Shown piece by piece: positions 23,317 to 32,191 of a stretch of DNA of 32,191 nt (positions within the stretch are counted from its first letter, which is position 1; each line of letters opens with the position of its first letter). The translations under genes and the position numbers were made by a program. This DNA comes from an uncultured Bacteroidota bacterium (GTDB lineage Bacteria; Bacteroidota; Bacteroidia; Chitinophagales; Chitinophagaceae). The stretch lies in contig CAIJXT010000032.1 of the NCBI GenBank assembly GCA_903824665.1, forward strand, positions 1 to 32,191, written 5' to 3'. The notes beneath the pieces are model-generated. The model was not told where the DNA came from. It saw only the letters and a program-made list of their open reading frames with translations, and did not search any database.

Positions 23317-24324
23317 ATGTTGCACCTGCTACCTGATGTGTCTTTGCTGCCTTACAACACCTTTGGTATAGATGTGCCCGCCGAGTTTTTTGCAGCTATT
23401 CATAGTCTGGCAGATATCGAAGAACTATCGGCGCAAAAAAGCAGCATAAAAATTCTGGGTGGAGGCAGCAATATATTGCTTACCGGGCCGGTGCGCGGTG
23501 TGGTAGCGCATAATATGCTGCAGGGGATCGATACCGTAAGAGAAGATGAAACCCATGTATGGGTGGAGGCACAAGCGGGTGTAGTGTGGCACGATCTGGT
23601 ATTGTATGCAATCGCTAAAGGGCTGGGTGGCGTTGAAAACCTGGCACTCATACCGGGAACGGTTGGTGCAGCTCCCATTCAGAATATTGGCGCATATGGT
23701 GTAGAGGTTTGTGAGGTGATTGAGCAGGTGTCGTTCTGGCACCTTCAGGATAAAGCGCTGGTGCACTGCAGCAATCAGTCCTGTGCATTTGGATACCGGG
23801 ATAGCGTGTTCAAGAATGGCATGAAGGGTGCGGCATTTGTGACTTCAGTGCTGATAAGGCTGAACAAACAACCCCATTTCAATACCAGTTATGGCGCCAT
23901 CGAGGCCGAGCTGACCCGGATAGGTGTGCAGCAGTTGTCGGTGCAGGCCATAGCGCAGGCGGTAATGAACATACGCCGCAGCAAGCTGCCTGATCCACGG
24001 GTGACGGGGAATGCGGGTAGTTTCTTTAAAAATCCCACAATAAGTGCGGCGCTTTATGATGAGCTTGCTGCACAGCACCCCGGCATTCCGTGCTTCAGGC
24101 TCAGTGACACCCATGTAAAAGTGCCCGCAGCGTGGCTGATAGAGCATTGTGGCTGGAAGGGGTACCGAAGAGGCGATGCGGGTGTGCATAGTTTGCAGGC
24201 GCTGGTTATCGTAAACTATGGCACTGCCACGGGTTCAGAGCTATGGCAGCTTTCAAACGAGGTAGTGCAGAGCGTGCTCAGCAAGTATGGATTGCTCCTT
24301 GAGCGTGAAGTGCAGGTATGGTGA
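23317..24324 (+). CDS. murB: UDP-N-acetylenolpyruvoylglucosamine reductase MurB
   Basis: MurB is an FAD enzyme that uses NADPH to reduce UDP-GlcNAc-enolpyruvate to UDP-MurNAc in cytoplasmic peptidoglycan synthesis. The 335-aa protein has the FAD-binding segments ILGGGSNILLTGPVRGVV and GGVENLALIPGTVGAAPIQNIGAYG. The active-site Arg is in FGYRDSVFK (~161), the proton-donating Ser in GNAGSFFKNP (~235) and the Glu near the C-terminus in LEREVQVW (~331). The type I length and Tyr loop fit. The ATG at 23317 is used; a TTG 9 codons upstream would add an unlikely MSSFSFLCS extension. It follows a divergent operon, an orphan terminator-like hairpin and a TAGTTTTTG promoter-like sequence. A TonB-type receptor gene follows 88 bp later. 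Confidence 0.96.
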   Translation: MLHLLPDVSLLPYNTFGIDVPAEFFAAIHSLADIEELSAQKSSIKILGGGSNILLTGPVRGVVAHNMLQGIDTVREDETHVWVEAQAGVVWHDLVLYAIAKGLGGVENLALIPGTVGAAPIQNIGAYGVEVCEVIEQVSFWHLQDKALVHCSNQSCAFGYRDSVFKNGMKGAAFVTSVLIRLNKQPHFNTSYGAIEAELTRIGVQQLSVQAIAQAVMNIRRSKLPDPRVTGNAGSFFKNPTISAALYDELAAQHPGIPCFRLSDTHVKVPAAWLIEHCGWKGYRRGDAGVHSLQALVIVNYGTATGSELWQLSNEVVQSVLSKYGLLLEREVQVW

Positions 24325-24412
24325 TACGTTAACAGGTATTAACAATACTTTATTTCTGTTGCGGCCAACTTTGTGGGATATTTCATAGATTTTTGCTGTT
24401 TACGGCAAAATC

Positions 24413-27037
24413 ATGCGTTTATTCTCTACAGGTATTTCTCTCATCATCTTTTTATTGTTCACAGCTGCATTGCCGGCAACAGGCCAGCAGCAGGGTAGCG
24501 TAAGTGGCAAACTGATCGATGCGGGTAAATCGCCGGTTTCGTATGCAACGGTAACCCTGCTCCGTGCCGACTCTTCGGTAGCGAATGGAGATCTTTCCAA
24601 AGATAATGGTACGTTTCTCATCGGTCCGGTTAATGTGGGTAATTATACATTGCGTATCGAGTCGCTTGGATTTGTAACCGGGTACCTGGCTATTGCCGTA
24701 ACACCCGAAAAACCGGACGTAAAGGCTGGAACAATAAAGCTGGTGCCATCGGCAACTACGCTGCAGGCGGTGAGCGTAACGGGTGAGAAGCGGGTGATGG
24801 AACTGAAGGTGGACAAAAAAGTATTCAATGTAGAAAAGAACACCACCACTGCAGGTGGCAGCGCTACTGATGTGTTGCAGAATGTGCCTGCGGTATCGGT
24901 GGATATGGATGGGAATGTGAGTCTGCGTGGCAAAAGCAACGTGACCATACTGATAGATGGCAAGCCGGCTACGATGCTGGGCAGCGATGTTACATCGGCA
25001 TTGCAGAGCCTGCCCGCCGGGAGTATAGAAAGTGTGGAAGTAATCACCAATCCGTCGGCGAAATATGATGCACAGGGTACTACCGGTATCATCAACATTG
25101 TAACAAAAAAAGACGGCAGACTGGGCGTAAACGGCAGCCTGACGCTGGGCGCAGGCACCCGGGATAAATACAATGGTAACCTGAGTCTGAGTGTGCGTAA
25201 GGGAAAGTGGAGTACATTTCTGAACAGCAGTGGTCGTATCAACAATACCTTCCATAACGTAACTACAAAACGGTATGACGAGCAGTTTACCAACGGCACA
25301 CAGCGGTACTACCACACTTATGAACATGTGCCCCGTTTGTTCAATGGATCGTTCAATACGATAGGTGCCACTTACGATATAGATAAGAACAACTCGATAA
25401 CCCTGACACAGAACATTAATGTGATGCAGTGGGGTTACCGCGACAACTCGGATTACCGGGTATATAGCAATGCACAGGAAACCGGTACTGTATTGGAACG
25501 CAGGATACGCAATTCAGATGCACTTGGCGGCCCGGTATCTTCTTCCAGCTCTTTCGATTTCAAGCGTAAGTTCAAAAAGAAAGGGGAAGAACTTAATGTA
25601 GATGCTACCTATGCCATAACCGCTATGGAGCGCTCACAGAATTACCATACGATAATGGAAGTAAGCGGTAGTGTTCCCTATGGCATTTCATCGAGTGCGC
25701 CGGGCAGTGGCGGCAACAACAGCCTGAATGTATGGGCAGACTACACCAACCCACTGTTTACTGAGAATGGTAAGCTGGGAGTGGGTTTCAAGTCGCAGAT
25801 ATTCAATTTCTACAGCAGCAACGATCCGTACATCTGGAACGACGCCACTCCGACAATACGCACCGTAGACCTTAGTCAGTTGACGATATACGACTACAAC
25901 CAGCAGATACATGCCGGATATGTGAACTGGAGTGACCAGAAGGGGAAGTTTTCCTATCAGGCTGGTTTGCGTGTAGAGGATGCTGAATACAAAGGCTCGG
26001 GCAGTGTGCCTACTTATGCTACCTTCAGCAACAGCTTCCTTAATGCTTTCCCTTCAGCTTTCGTTTCTTACCTGTTGCCCGCCGATCAGAGTATCTACCT
26101 CAACTACAGCAGGCGTACCAACAGGCCCGGTTTCTTCCAGATGATGCCCTACAAAGATTTTTCCAATCCCGGTACGATCTCCATGGGTAATCCAGACATA
26201 TTGCCGGAGTTTATAGATAATATTGAATTCAGCTATAGCCGTAATACCGAGAAGGGTAACAGCTACATAGCCAGTGCCTACTTTGCGCAGACCAATAACC
26301 TGTCAGAGCGCGTGCTGCGGCCCATAACAGGGAGCAGTGCCGATTCTGCACTGGGACTCACGGCAGAGATAGGGCAGTTGTTGTCGCGCCCGCTGAACAT
26401 AGCCTCCGGGGCTACATATGGTTTGGAAGGTACCGGTCGTTTGCAGCTTACCAAGGCGTGGGATGCGACACTGAACCTGAATTTCTTCAACAATCAGCTC
26501 ACCATCGGCGATATTGATCCCATTTACAAGCCCTACATAGCCAATAACAGCGGCTATGGCTGGTTTGCCAAGCTGAACAGTAATCTGAAGCTGCCTGAGA
26601 ATTTCTCGCTGCAGCTCACCGGCAACTACGAGTCGCCAAAGGTGATTACCCAGGGTCGCCAGCAGGAAAGCTACTGGATAGACCTGGCACTGAAGAAAAA
26701 CCTATGGAAGAACAAAGCATCACTGGTTGTCAATTGTGCCGATGTGCTTAAAACCCGCAGGTTTATTAATAATTACAATACCGACAACTACACCCAGACT
26801 GTAAACCGTGTCAAGGAAACCCGAATCGGAAATATTACGTTTACTTACCGTTTCGGCAAATCGGACGCCGGTAAGCAAGGCGGGGGCGACCGCGGCCGTG
26901 GTGCGAAGAAGGCAGAGGCGAAGAAGGTGGAAAAGCCCAATGATGAAGACCGCGCAAAGAACCTGAAGCAAAACGACGACAGCGACAATGGCGGCGGTGG
27001 TGGAGGCGGCGGAAACAACGGTGGGCAGCGCAAATAG
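24413..27037 (+). CDS. Outer membrane beta-barrel (TonB-dependent receptor-like) protein with carboxypeptidase-regulatory domain
   Basis: This 874-aa protein has a signal peptide (MRLFSTGISLIIFLLFTAALPATGQ). A carboxypeptidase-D regulatory-like domain spans ~27-112 (GSVSGKLIDAGKSPVSYATVTLL) and a TonB plug ~118-232 (TDVLQNVPAVSVDMDGNVSLRGKSNVTILIDGKP, SIESVEVITNPSAKYDAQGTTGIINIVTKK). The remainder is the barrel of the OMP_b-brl_3 family (LNYSRRTNRPGFFQMMPYKDFSNPGTISMGNPDILPE). The last barrel strand ends at ~814 (NITFTYRF). A 60-residue charged, Gly-rich tail follows, including a run of eight Gly. It sits in the outer membrane; such proteins import, or export, large or scarce substrates with TonB energy, though many members of this subfamily have no known substrate. 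No susD neighbour is present, so it is not a classical Sus pair. Confidence 0.93.
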   Translation: MRLFSTGISLIIFLLFTAALPATGQQQGSVSGKLIDAGKSPVSYATVTLLRADSSVANGDLSKDNGTFLIGPVNVGNYTLRIESLGFVTGYLAIAVTPEKPDVKAGTIKLVPSATTLQAVSVTGEKRVMELKVDKKVFNVEKNTTTAGGSATDVLQNVPAVSVDMDGNVSLRGKSNVTILIDGKPATMLGSDVTSALQSLPAGSIESVEVITNPSAKYDAQGTTGIINIVTKKDGRLGVNGSLTLGAGTRDKYNGNLSLSVRKGKWSTFLNSSGRINNTFHNVTTKRYDEQFTNGTQRYYHTYEHVPRLFNGSFNTIGATYDIDKNNSITLTQNINVMQWGYRDNSDYRVYSNAQETGTVLERRIRNSDALGGPVSSSSSFDFKRKFKKKGEELNVDATYAITAMERSQNYHTIMEVSGSVPYGISSSAPGSGGNNSLNVWADYTNPLFTENGKLGVGFKSQIFNFYSSNDPYIWNDATPTIRTVDLSQLTIYDYNQQIHAGYVNWSDQKGKFSYQAGLRVEDAEYKGSGSVPTYATFSNSFLNAFPSAFVSYLLPADQSIYLNYSRRTNRPGFFQMMPYKDFSNPGTISMGNPDILPEFIDNIEFSYSRNTEKGNSYIASAYFAQTNNLSERVLRPITGSSADSALGLTAEIGQLLSRPLNIASGATYGLEGTGRLQLTKAWDATLNLNFFNNQLTIGDIDPIYKPYIANNSGYGWFAKLNSNLKLPENFSLQLTGNYESPKVITQGRQQESYWIDLALKKNLWKNKASLVVNCADVLKTRRFINNYNTDNYTQTVNRVKETRIGNITFTYRFGKSDAGKQGGGDRGRGAKKAEAKKVEKPNDEDRAKNLKQNDDSDNGGGGGGGGNNGGQRK

Positions 27038-27087
27038 CATTTGTTGAGTTTATTAACTGTTGGCTTATTGCCAGCGGTTTTGCAGGG

Positions 27088-27136
27088 TTAGTTTTTTGCC
27101 AGTAATGAAAATTACACTAATTTGGCAAAAAACTAA
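27088..27136. repeat. Perfect 14-bp inverted repeat before the NHL gene
   Basis: TTAGTTTTTTGCCA (27088-27101) and TGGCAAAAAACTAA (27123-27136) are exact complements. The 21-nt spacer itself contains GTAAT-GAAA-ATTAC, a 5-bp stem with a GAAA loop. The right arm ends 5 nt before the TTG start codon. It could be a regulator-binding site, a transcript-folding element or the terminator of the receptor gene, but no T-run follows the stem. Confidence 0.7.
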
Positions 27137-27141
27137 ATTCA

Positions 27142-29061
27142 TTGAAAAAGATCCAAAACCTTTTATCGCTTGCCCTGATTACAATGTGTTTTGCTGCGCC
27201 GGTTACGGCACAGACCATGTATACCTATGCCGGAACAGGTGTAGCCGGCTTTAGTGGTGATGCAGGTGCTGCCACTGCCGCAAAGGTGAATGTAACCCAC
27301 GGCGTGGCTACAGATGCTGCCGGCAATGTGTACATCGCCGATCATGACAATAACCGTATACGAAAAGTAAGTACATCCGGTGTGATCACTACAATTGCCG
27401 GAACGGGTTTCGGCGGGTACCTTGGCGATGGTGGCGCTGCCACGGCTGCATGGATCAAATGGCCTATCGGTATCGCGGTAGATGCCTCAGGCAATATTTA
27501 CTTCTCTGATTACGGCAACAATGTGATCCGTAAGATCAATACCAGCGGTACAATTTCTACCATTGCTGGCATTGGTGGCTCTATCCCTCTGTACAGTGGC
27601 GATGGCGGCCCGGCTACTGCGGCTAATCTGGGCAATGCCTGGGGAGTGGCAGTTGATGCGACGGGAAACGTATACATAGCAGATGCACTCAATCACCGCA
27701 TTCGTAAGGTTGTTGTAGGTACGGGTATCATTACTACTGTTGCAGGGATAGGCCTTGCGACGTTTTCGGGAGACGGTGGTCCGGCAACTGCTGCCAGGCT
27801 GAACGAGCCTACAGGCGTGGCTTTTGATGGTGCAGGTAATATGTATATTGCCGACAACGCCAACAATCGTGTACGCAAAGTAAACACATCAGGCATCATC
27901 ACTACCATTGCCGGTATTGGTTTGCCATACGGGTATACAGGCGACGGTGGCCCTGCCACTATTGCCAAGCTGTACTATCCCAAAGGCATTGCTGTTGACA
28001 ATCCCGGTAATGTATATATCTGCGACTGGAATAATAACTGTGTGCGTAAGATCAACACGTCCGGTATTATCACCACCGTTACAGGTACTGGTGTAGCCGG
28101 TTTCAGCGGCGATGGTGGTGCTCCCGGTGCAGCCCAGCTCGACCATCCCACCGGTGTTGCAGTGCGTGCCGGTGATGGCGATATCTTTATCTCCGACAAC
28201 CTCAATAATCGTGTCCGTCATATCCAGATCGGCAATGCGCCTTACTTTACCGCCGGGCTCAGCAAAAGTGTGATCGTTTGTCCGATAGAGTTTACCACTA
28301 TCGACTCGGCATTGCGTGTAGACGACATCAATGTGGGTGAAACCGAAACATGGAGCTCTGTAACCCTGCCATTGCACGGTACGCTGGTAGCCAGTTATTC
28401 CACACTTTCCACAGGTAGTACGATCACGCCATCCGGCATGACCTATGCACCTGCGCTGGGCTATGTTGGCACCGATTCGTTCAAGATGCGTGTCACAGAC
28501 GGAGTGTATTCTGATACGATAATGATCTACATCACCGTACTGCCATTCCCGGTTGCGGGCACGATCACTGGTGCCGACAGTGTTTGCCCTGGTCTTAACA
28601 TTACACTGGCCGATACGGCCAGTGGTGGTGTCTGGAGCAGCAGCAATACCACATTAGCTACGGTTTCGGCTACAGGTGTTGTTCATGGTATTCTTCCTGG
28701 TACCGTTGTTATAAGTTATACAGTTACCAATCCGTGCGGCAGCGCAACGGCTACAGATACTATCCGGGTTATCGCCACTGTACCATGCATCAGCGGTGTA
28801 CCGGGCGATATGCAGGGCATGGCCGGCGATGTGACCATTAGTCCCAACCCAGGCAACGGATTGTTTTTGATCACGGTTTCGGCGGCGGGCACCGGCAGCG
28901 CACAGCTGGTATTGCATGATATTGTGGGCAGGCAGGTGGGCAAGTACACGGTGCCAATAAACAAACCAACAGAATTGTTGGTGGGTGAACCTGCCGGAGT
29001 ATACCTGTTGAGTATAGAAGCGGGTAGTCAGAAATGGGTAAGGAAAATTAGTATACGATAG
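27142..29061 (+). CDS. Secreted NHL-repeat protein with BIG2-like and T9SS type A domains (639 aa)
   Basis: The only start keeping the signal peptide (MKKIQNLLSLALITMCFAAPVTAQ) is TTG at 27142; an in-frame TAA lies upstream and the next ATG (codon 15) would cut the peptide. Six NHL-type repeats follow at ~25-375, each with an SGDGGPATAA loop then GVAVDATGNVYIAD and RIRKVNTSGIITTIAG, forming one propeller. A cadherin/Ig-like segment spans ~380-475 (LPLHGTLVASYS, YAPALGYVGTDSFKMRVTDG). A BIG2-like unit covers ~485-555 (VCPGLNITLADTASGGVWSSSN) and a T9SS type A domain the last ~75 residues (VTISPNPGNGLFLITVS...VRKISIR). It is a shorter paralogue of 4570-7803 without the inserted propeller. It is likely surface-exposed with unknown ligand. 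Confidence 0.9.
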   Translation: MKKIQNLLSLALITMCFAAPVTAQTMYTYAGTGVAGFSGDAGAATAAKVNVTHGVATDAAGNVYIADHDNNRIRKVSTSGVITTIAGTGFGGYLGDGGAATAAWIKWPIGIAVDASGNIYFSDYGNNVIRKINTSGTISTIAGIGGSIPLYSGDGGPATAANLGNAWGVAVDATGNVYIADALNHRIRKVVVGTGIITTVAGIGLATFSGDGGPATAARLNEPTGVAFDGAGNMYIADNANNRVRKVNTSGIITTIAGIGLPYGYTGDGGPATIAKLYYPKGIAVDNPGNVYICDWNNNCVRKINTSGIITTVTGTGVAGFSGDGGAPGAAQLDHPTGVAVRAGDGDIFISDNLNNRVRHIQIGNAPYFTAGLSKSVIVCPIEFTTIDSALRVDDINVGETETWSSVTLPLHGTLVASYSTLSTGSTITPSGMTYAPALGYVGTDSFKMRVTDGVYSDTIMIYITVLPFPVAGTITGADSVCPGLNITLADTASGGVWSSSNTTLATVSATGVVHGILPGTVVISYTVTNPCGSATATDTIRVIATVPCISGVPGDMQGMAGDVTISPNPGNGLFLITVSAAGTGSAQLVLHDIVGRQVGKYTVPINKPTELLVGEPAGVYLLSIEAGSQKWVRKISIR

Positions 29062-29393
29062 ACGAAACTTGGCCGATAGCTTTTACAGGTGACAATTTTG
29101 ATTTGTTACATATATACAAGCGGTTTTTAGTGCTTTATAAAGATATATTTGTACAATTTCTTTGTTTTTGCTTGTAAAATGGCGAAAAAATGTATTTTTA
29201 TGTAACTTAGCGTGCTATTTTCGGATGAATATGTCTGAAAGCAGATGATTTTGTGCTTTTAGAACCAACCAAATAACAAAATCGTACGTCTAGTTAAGTA
29301 GTTGACAGTCATTTTTGGCCATATGGCAGAAAATGATGTGGGATGAAGAGTGAAAAATGTACCAAAATCAATAACACAAGAAATTTCGTGAGT
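29062..29393 (+). promoter_or_regulatory. Long leader and promoter region of the T9SS type B gene
   Basis: An exact -7 element TATATTTG lies at 29144-29151, 243 nt before the ATG at 29394, which would give a ~235-nt untranslated leader. The leader contains a near-perfect 28-nt palindrome (29309-29336). Its arms are TCATTTTTGGCCAT and ATGGCAGAAAATGA, with one mismatch and one G-T pair, centred on GCCATATGGC. No gene is seen in the gap, and no clear terminator for the upstream gene. Confidence 0.5.
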
Positions 29394-32165
29394 ATGAAAA
29401 AGTTTTTTATCAACAGGATTGCAGGTTTAAGTCTTTTGTTTTCATTTTTGTTTACTGCCTCCTACGGGCAGCTTACAATAACGGATACCGGCAACTGCCT
29501 TAACCACGTATTGCATGCGACAATCACGGGTACTATGCCACTGGGTACAGGTATTACCGCCGACGATGCGTATTCGGGTGCATTTCCGCTGGGATTCACC
29601 TTCAATTTTTATGGCACTAACTACACACAGTGTGTTATTGGCTCCAATGGTATGATCAGTTTTAACCTTGGTCTGGCAGGTGCTTACTGCCCCTGGCCTA
29701 TAGGTGCTGCATTGCTGGGCAACGGCAGTGCGCTCAACTCGGTGTGCGGTCCATGGTGCGATATCCTGATCAGTGCAGGTGGCTCTATAACGTATTCTAC
29801 AGCAGGCGTAGCACCCAACAGAAAATTTGCGGTGACCTGGTGTGGCAGCAGAATGTACTCGTGTACCACACAGTGGACAACAAGCCAGATCGTTCTGTAC
29901 GAAACATCGAACCTCGTAGAGGTGCATACCGCTCATAAAACTATTTGTGCGTGGAACAGTGGCGCAGCTATTACCGGTGTGCAAAATGCGGCAGGTACAT
30001 CAGCTACAGTGGCTCCCGGCCGCGATTGGACACCCTCATGGAGTGTAACTTCTCCGCCTGAAGCATGGCGCTTCACACCAGGTGGCCCTTCTTATGCAGT
30101 AGCTTCTATCCCTTACGCACCAATGCCTTACGCTACTTCAGGTATTTACTGGTACGACAGTACTACCGGTGCTTACCTTGGTTCAGGTCCGTTCCTTACA
30201 GTTACACCTACCGTACCAACCACTTACATGGCTGCTGCACTGGGTTGCAACGATACTACAAAGGCATACATTCACGTATTGCCGCCAAGTGCGGGCGCTG
30301 GTGGAATTCCACACATCCGTGCCTTTACCTTTACACACCCTACAGAGTGCGGAAAGTGTGATGGTACCGTAACACTTTATGGCGTTAACCCTCACCAGAT
30401 CGATACCGTATTCCATTCGATAGGTGGGGTCCCGCAACCGCCTTATGTAGACTCGGCGGCACTGGACAGCACCATCCATCTTGTAAACAAGTGCGGTGGC
30501 GTGATAGACTGGATTTATGTAAAAGTGGCCAACTGCCCTTCTAATCAGGTAGGACCCATTACACTCATCACACCGGTACTCGCAATTTCCAACACTACTT
30601 ACAGCCACCCTACAGTATGTGGATACTACGATGGCTGGATAAAGCTGCACGGCCTCACACCACTGAAACCGGTGTCTGTAGCCTACACCAAGAATGGCAC
30701 GCCACAGGCTCCTATTACTGGTATGGTAGCTGCAGACAGTACATTTGTAATGCCTAACCTGGGTGCAGGTACCTATACAGGCATTGCCGCTACAGTAGGT
30801 TTGTGTACCGCTCCTGGCGTTCCGGTCACACTGGTAAATCCTCCGGGAATACCGCCAACATTCGATCTGCGTGTAGGTATGGGCTGTCTGGGTGATACTG
30901 TGTTTGTTACTAACACCACGACTCCTACCGGTTTCTTCTCTTACTTGACTTGGGACGGATCAGGTCTGGACAGCACTAATCTGTGGCACATTTATAATAC
31001 GCATCAAAACCCAACGAAATGGGTAGGTACGTATACCATCAGGCTTACGTCGAACACGGTGCAGAACCACGACCCTGCCTGTGCGATACCTAAGGATACT
31101 ACGATCACTATTGACCACCACATTGATGCAAACTTCACACAGCAGTATGACAGTATCTGTGTAACCACGCCGATCAAGTTTACCAACACATCCAACAGCG
31201 CGCTTGCATCAACCTACTACTGGAAGTATGGCAATGGCGAAGTGGAAGACGCAACAACTGATCCTGAATTCAGTGGCTATATCATGTATGGTACTTACGT
31301 GCCTACACTTATTGTTACCGATGCATTGGGTTGTACAGACGAAGCTTATGGCAGGGTAGAAGTAACTTCTCTGGAGATAAGGACCTTCCTGCATGATACT
31401 GATGTGTGTCTCAGAGACGCTATGCAGGTATTTGTGTATGCCGATCTGTCGCCCAACTCACCTGCAGAAAGCTACTCCTGGACACAGTCGCCAGCAGGTG
31501 CTAATCTGGACAAGTATGATGTACAGAACCCATGGTTCAGCGGTATAGGTAATTATGTATTTACAGTTACAGCTACAACGCCGGCATTTACCGGTGGTGC
31601 GCCGGGATGTCTTACTACCGACGTAATGACAATACGCTCACATCCGCCGGTGGCGATGACGAACCTGACGCGCAGTCCGCAGAACATACTGCTGGGTGAA
31701 ACCATACAGCTGAATGCAAGTGGTGCCGTATACTACAAATGGACACCGGACAATGGCTCGCTCGACAATCCAGCTATCAGCAACCCAATAGCTAAACCAG
31801 TAGATTCGGTTACCGTATACACAGTGCAGGGTATGAACCTGTGGGGCTGTATCGATACCGCAACCATTACTGTATATGTAGACAAAGATGTGGATCAATT
31901 TGTACCATCAGCGTTCACACCTAATGGCGATGGTAAGAATGATGTGTTCCGCATAGTAAGGCTGAAGCATCAGCGTCTTGTAGACTTCAGGGTGTACAAC
32001 AGGTGGGGTGAGGCTGTTTTCCAGACATCTAATCCGGAAGACGGATGGGATGGTACCTGGAAAGGCACACCACAGGATCTGGGTACGTTTATGTACGAGG
32101 TGATTGTAGCGCTGCCAAGCGGCGAGAATAAAGTGTACAAAGGCAATGTATTGCTGATCCGTTAA
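29394..32165 (+). CDS. Large secreted protein with T9SS type B (gliding-motility-associated) C-terminal domain
   Basis: The start at 29394 gives a signal peptide (MKKFFINRIAGLSLLFSFLFTASYGQ); the open frame extends 17 codons further upstream but would bury it. The 923-aa protein opens with a domain (LTITDTGNCLNHVLHATITG) containing PLGFTFNFYGTNYTQCVIGSNGMISF, a segment of the nidogen-like/jelly-roll type common in surface proteins. Several Ig/PKD-like repeats follow, including FTFTHPTECGKCDGTVTLYG, its repeat YSHPTVCGYYDGWIKLHG, and the PKD-like YWKYGNGEVEDATTDPEFSGY. The last ~85 residues (FVPSAFTPNGDGKNDVFRI, FRVYNRWGEAVFQTSN, GWDGTWKG, GTFMYEVIV) are the CHU_C/type B sorting domain. Such proteins are T9SS cargo secreted to the surface; some are adhesins for gliding. 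The role of this one is unknown. Confidence 0.94.
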   Translation: MKKFFINRIAGLSLLFSFLFTASYGQLTITDTGNCLNHVLHATITGTMPLGTGITADDAYSGAFPLGFTFNFYGTNYTQCVIGSNGMISFNLGLAGAYCPWPIGAALLGNGSALNSVCGPWCDILISAGGSITYSTAGVAPNRKFAVTWCGSRMYSCTTQWTTSQIVLYETSNLVEVHTAHKTICAWNSGAAITGVQNAAGTSATVAPGRDWTPSWSVTSPPEAWRFTPGGPSYAVASIPYAPMPYATSGIYWYDSTTGAYLGSGPFLTVTPTVPTTYMAAALGCNDTTKAYIHVLPPSAGAGGIPHIRAFTFTHPTECGKCDGTVTLYGVNPHQIDTVFHSIGGVPQPPYVDSAALDSTIHLVNKCGGVIDWIYVKVANCPSNQVGPITLITPVLAISNTTYSHPTVCGYYDGWIKLHGLTPLKPVSVAYTKNGTPQAPITGMVAADSTFVMPNLGAGTYTGIAATVGLCTAPGVPVTLVNPPGIPPTFDLRVGMGCLGDTVFVTNTTTPTGFFSYLTWDGSGLDSTNLWHIYNTHQNPTKWVGTYTIRLTSNTVQNHDPACAIPKDTTITIDHHIDANFTQQYDSICVTTPIKFTNTSNSALASTYYWKYGNGEVEDATTDPEFSGYIMYGTYVPTLIVTDALGCTDEAYGRVEVTSLEIRTFLHDTDVCLRDAMQVFVYADLSPNSPAESYSWTQSPAGANLDKYDVQNPWFSGIGNYVFTVTATTPAFTGGAPGCLTTDVMTIRSHPPVAMTNLTRSPQNILLGETIQLNASGAVYYKWTPDNGSLDNPAISNPIAKPVDSVTVYTVQGMNLWGCIDTATITVYVDKDVDQFVPSAFTPNGDGKNDVFRIVRLKHQRLVDFRVYNRWGEAVFQTSNPEDGWDGTWKGTPQDLGTFMYEVIVALPSGENKVYKGNVLLIR

Positions 32166-32191
32166 TCGGACAGATAAGATAAAAAGGCGAC

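Noticed and set aside
24391..24410. TTTTGC/GCAAAA hairpin just before the receptor ATG as a riboswitch
   Set aside because: A short AT-rich 6-bp stem is expected by chance and no known aptamer pattern is present.

Overview
The window is a piece of a Bacteroidota chromosome, most likely from the Chitinophagales/Chitinophagaceae. Four large genes encode secreted proteins with type IX secretion (T9SS) C-terminal signals (three type A, one type B gliding-motility style). There is an outer-membrane-barrel TonB-type receptor, an ECF42 sigma/DGPF pair, and many genes preceded by the Bacteroidetes -7 promoter element TAnnTTTG 10-45 nt before the start codon. No phage, transposase, integrase or CRISPR is visible.

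Layout. 1-4.5 kb (minus strand): the N-terminal part of a ComM/YifB AAA ATPase, an unrecognised 536-aa protein with a Pro/Ala linker, truB, and an AraC-type regulator with a stop codon at codon 4 of its apparent ATG frame. 4.6-9.3 kb: a 1077-aa NHL-repeat T9SS protein, a TPR gene broken by an in-frame TAG, and a small lipoprotein; the last two converge on a bidirectional terminator. 9.3-10.1 kb has no credible gene. 10.1-14.8 kb: a divergent HxlR regulator/SnoaL-like pair sharing a short operator-like palindrome, a T9SS type A protein, a DUF6624 protein and an OmpA-family lamin-G-like protein.

14.8-20.9 kb is the most unusual stretch. Four successive minus-strand units (ECF42 sigma + DGPF; TPR adenylate cyclase; a 130-aa unknown; DUF805) each have a copy of one repeat family beginning 33-130 nt after the stop codon, all in the same orientation. 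On the minus strand the repeat contains a segment resembling the T-arm and acceptor 3' strand of a tRNA. Two copies then carry a terminator-like hairpin, and two of the units also carry a GTTGGTC/GACCAAC hairpin that occurs three times and shows one compensatory base-pair change. This looks like a cassette-boundary or shared 3'-end module and is the main candidate for something undescribed.

21.2-23.1 kb: a two-gene operon of a polysaccharide deacetylase-like protein and a hexapeptide acyltransferase. 23.3-32.2 kb (plus strand): murB, an outer membrane beta-barrel receptor, a second NHL-repeat T9SS protein with a TTG start behind a perfect 14-bp inverted repeat, and a large T9SS type B protein.

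Housekeeping genes (comM, truB, murB) are interleaved with surface, secretion and signalling genes. The secreted NHL, Ig-like and OmpA proteins imply a T9SS encoded elsewhere. All calls come from reading motifs by eye; no database search or folding program was run.
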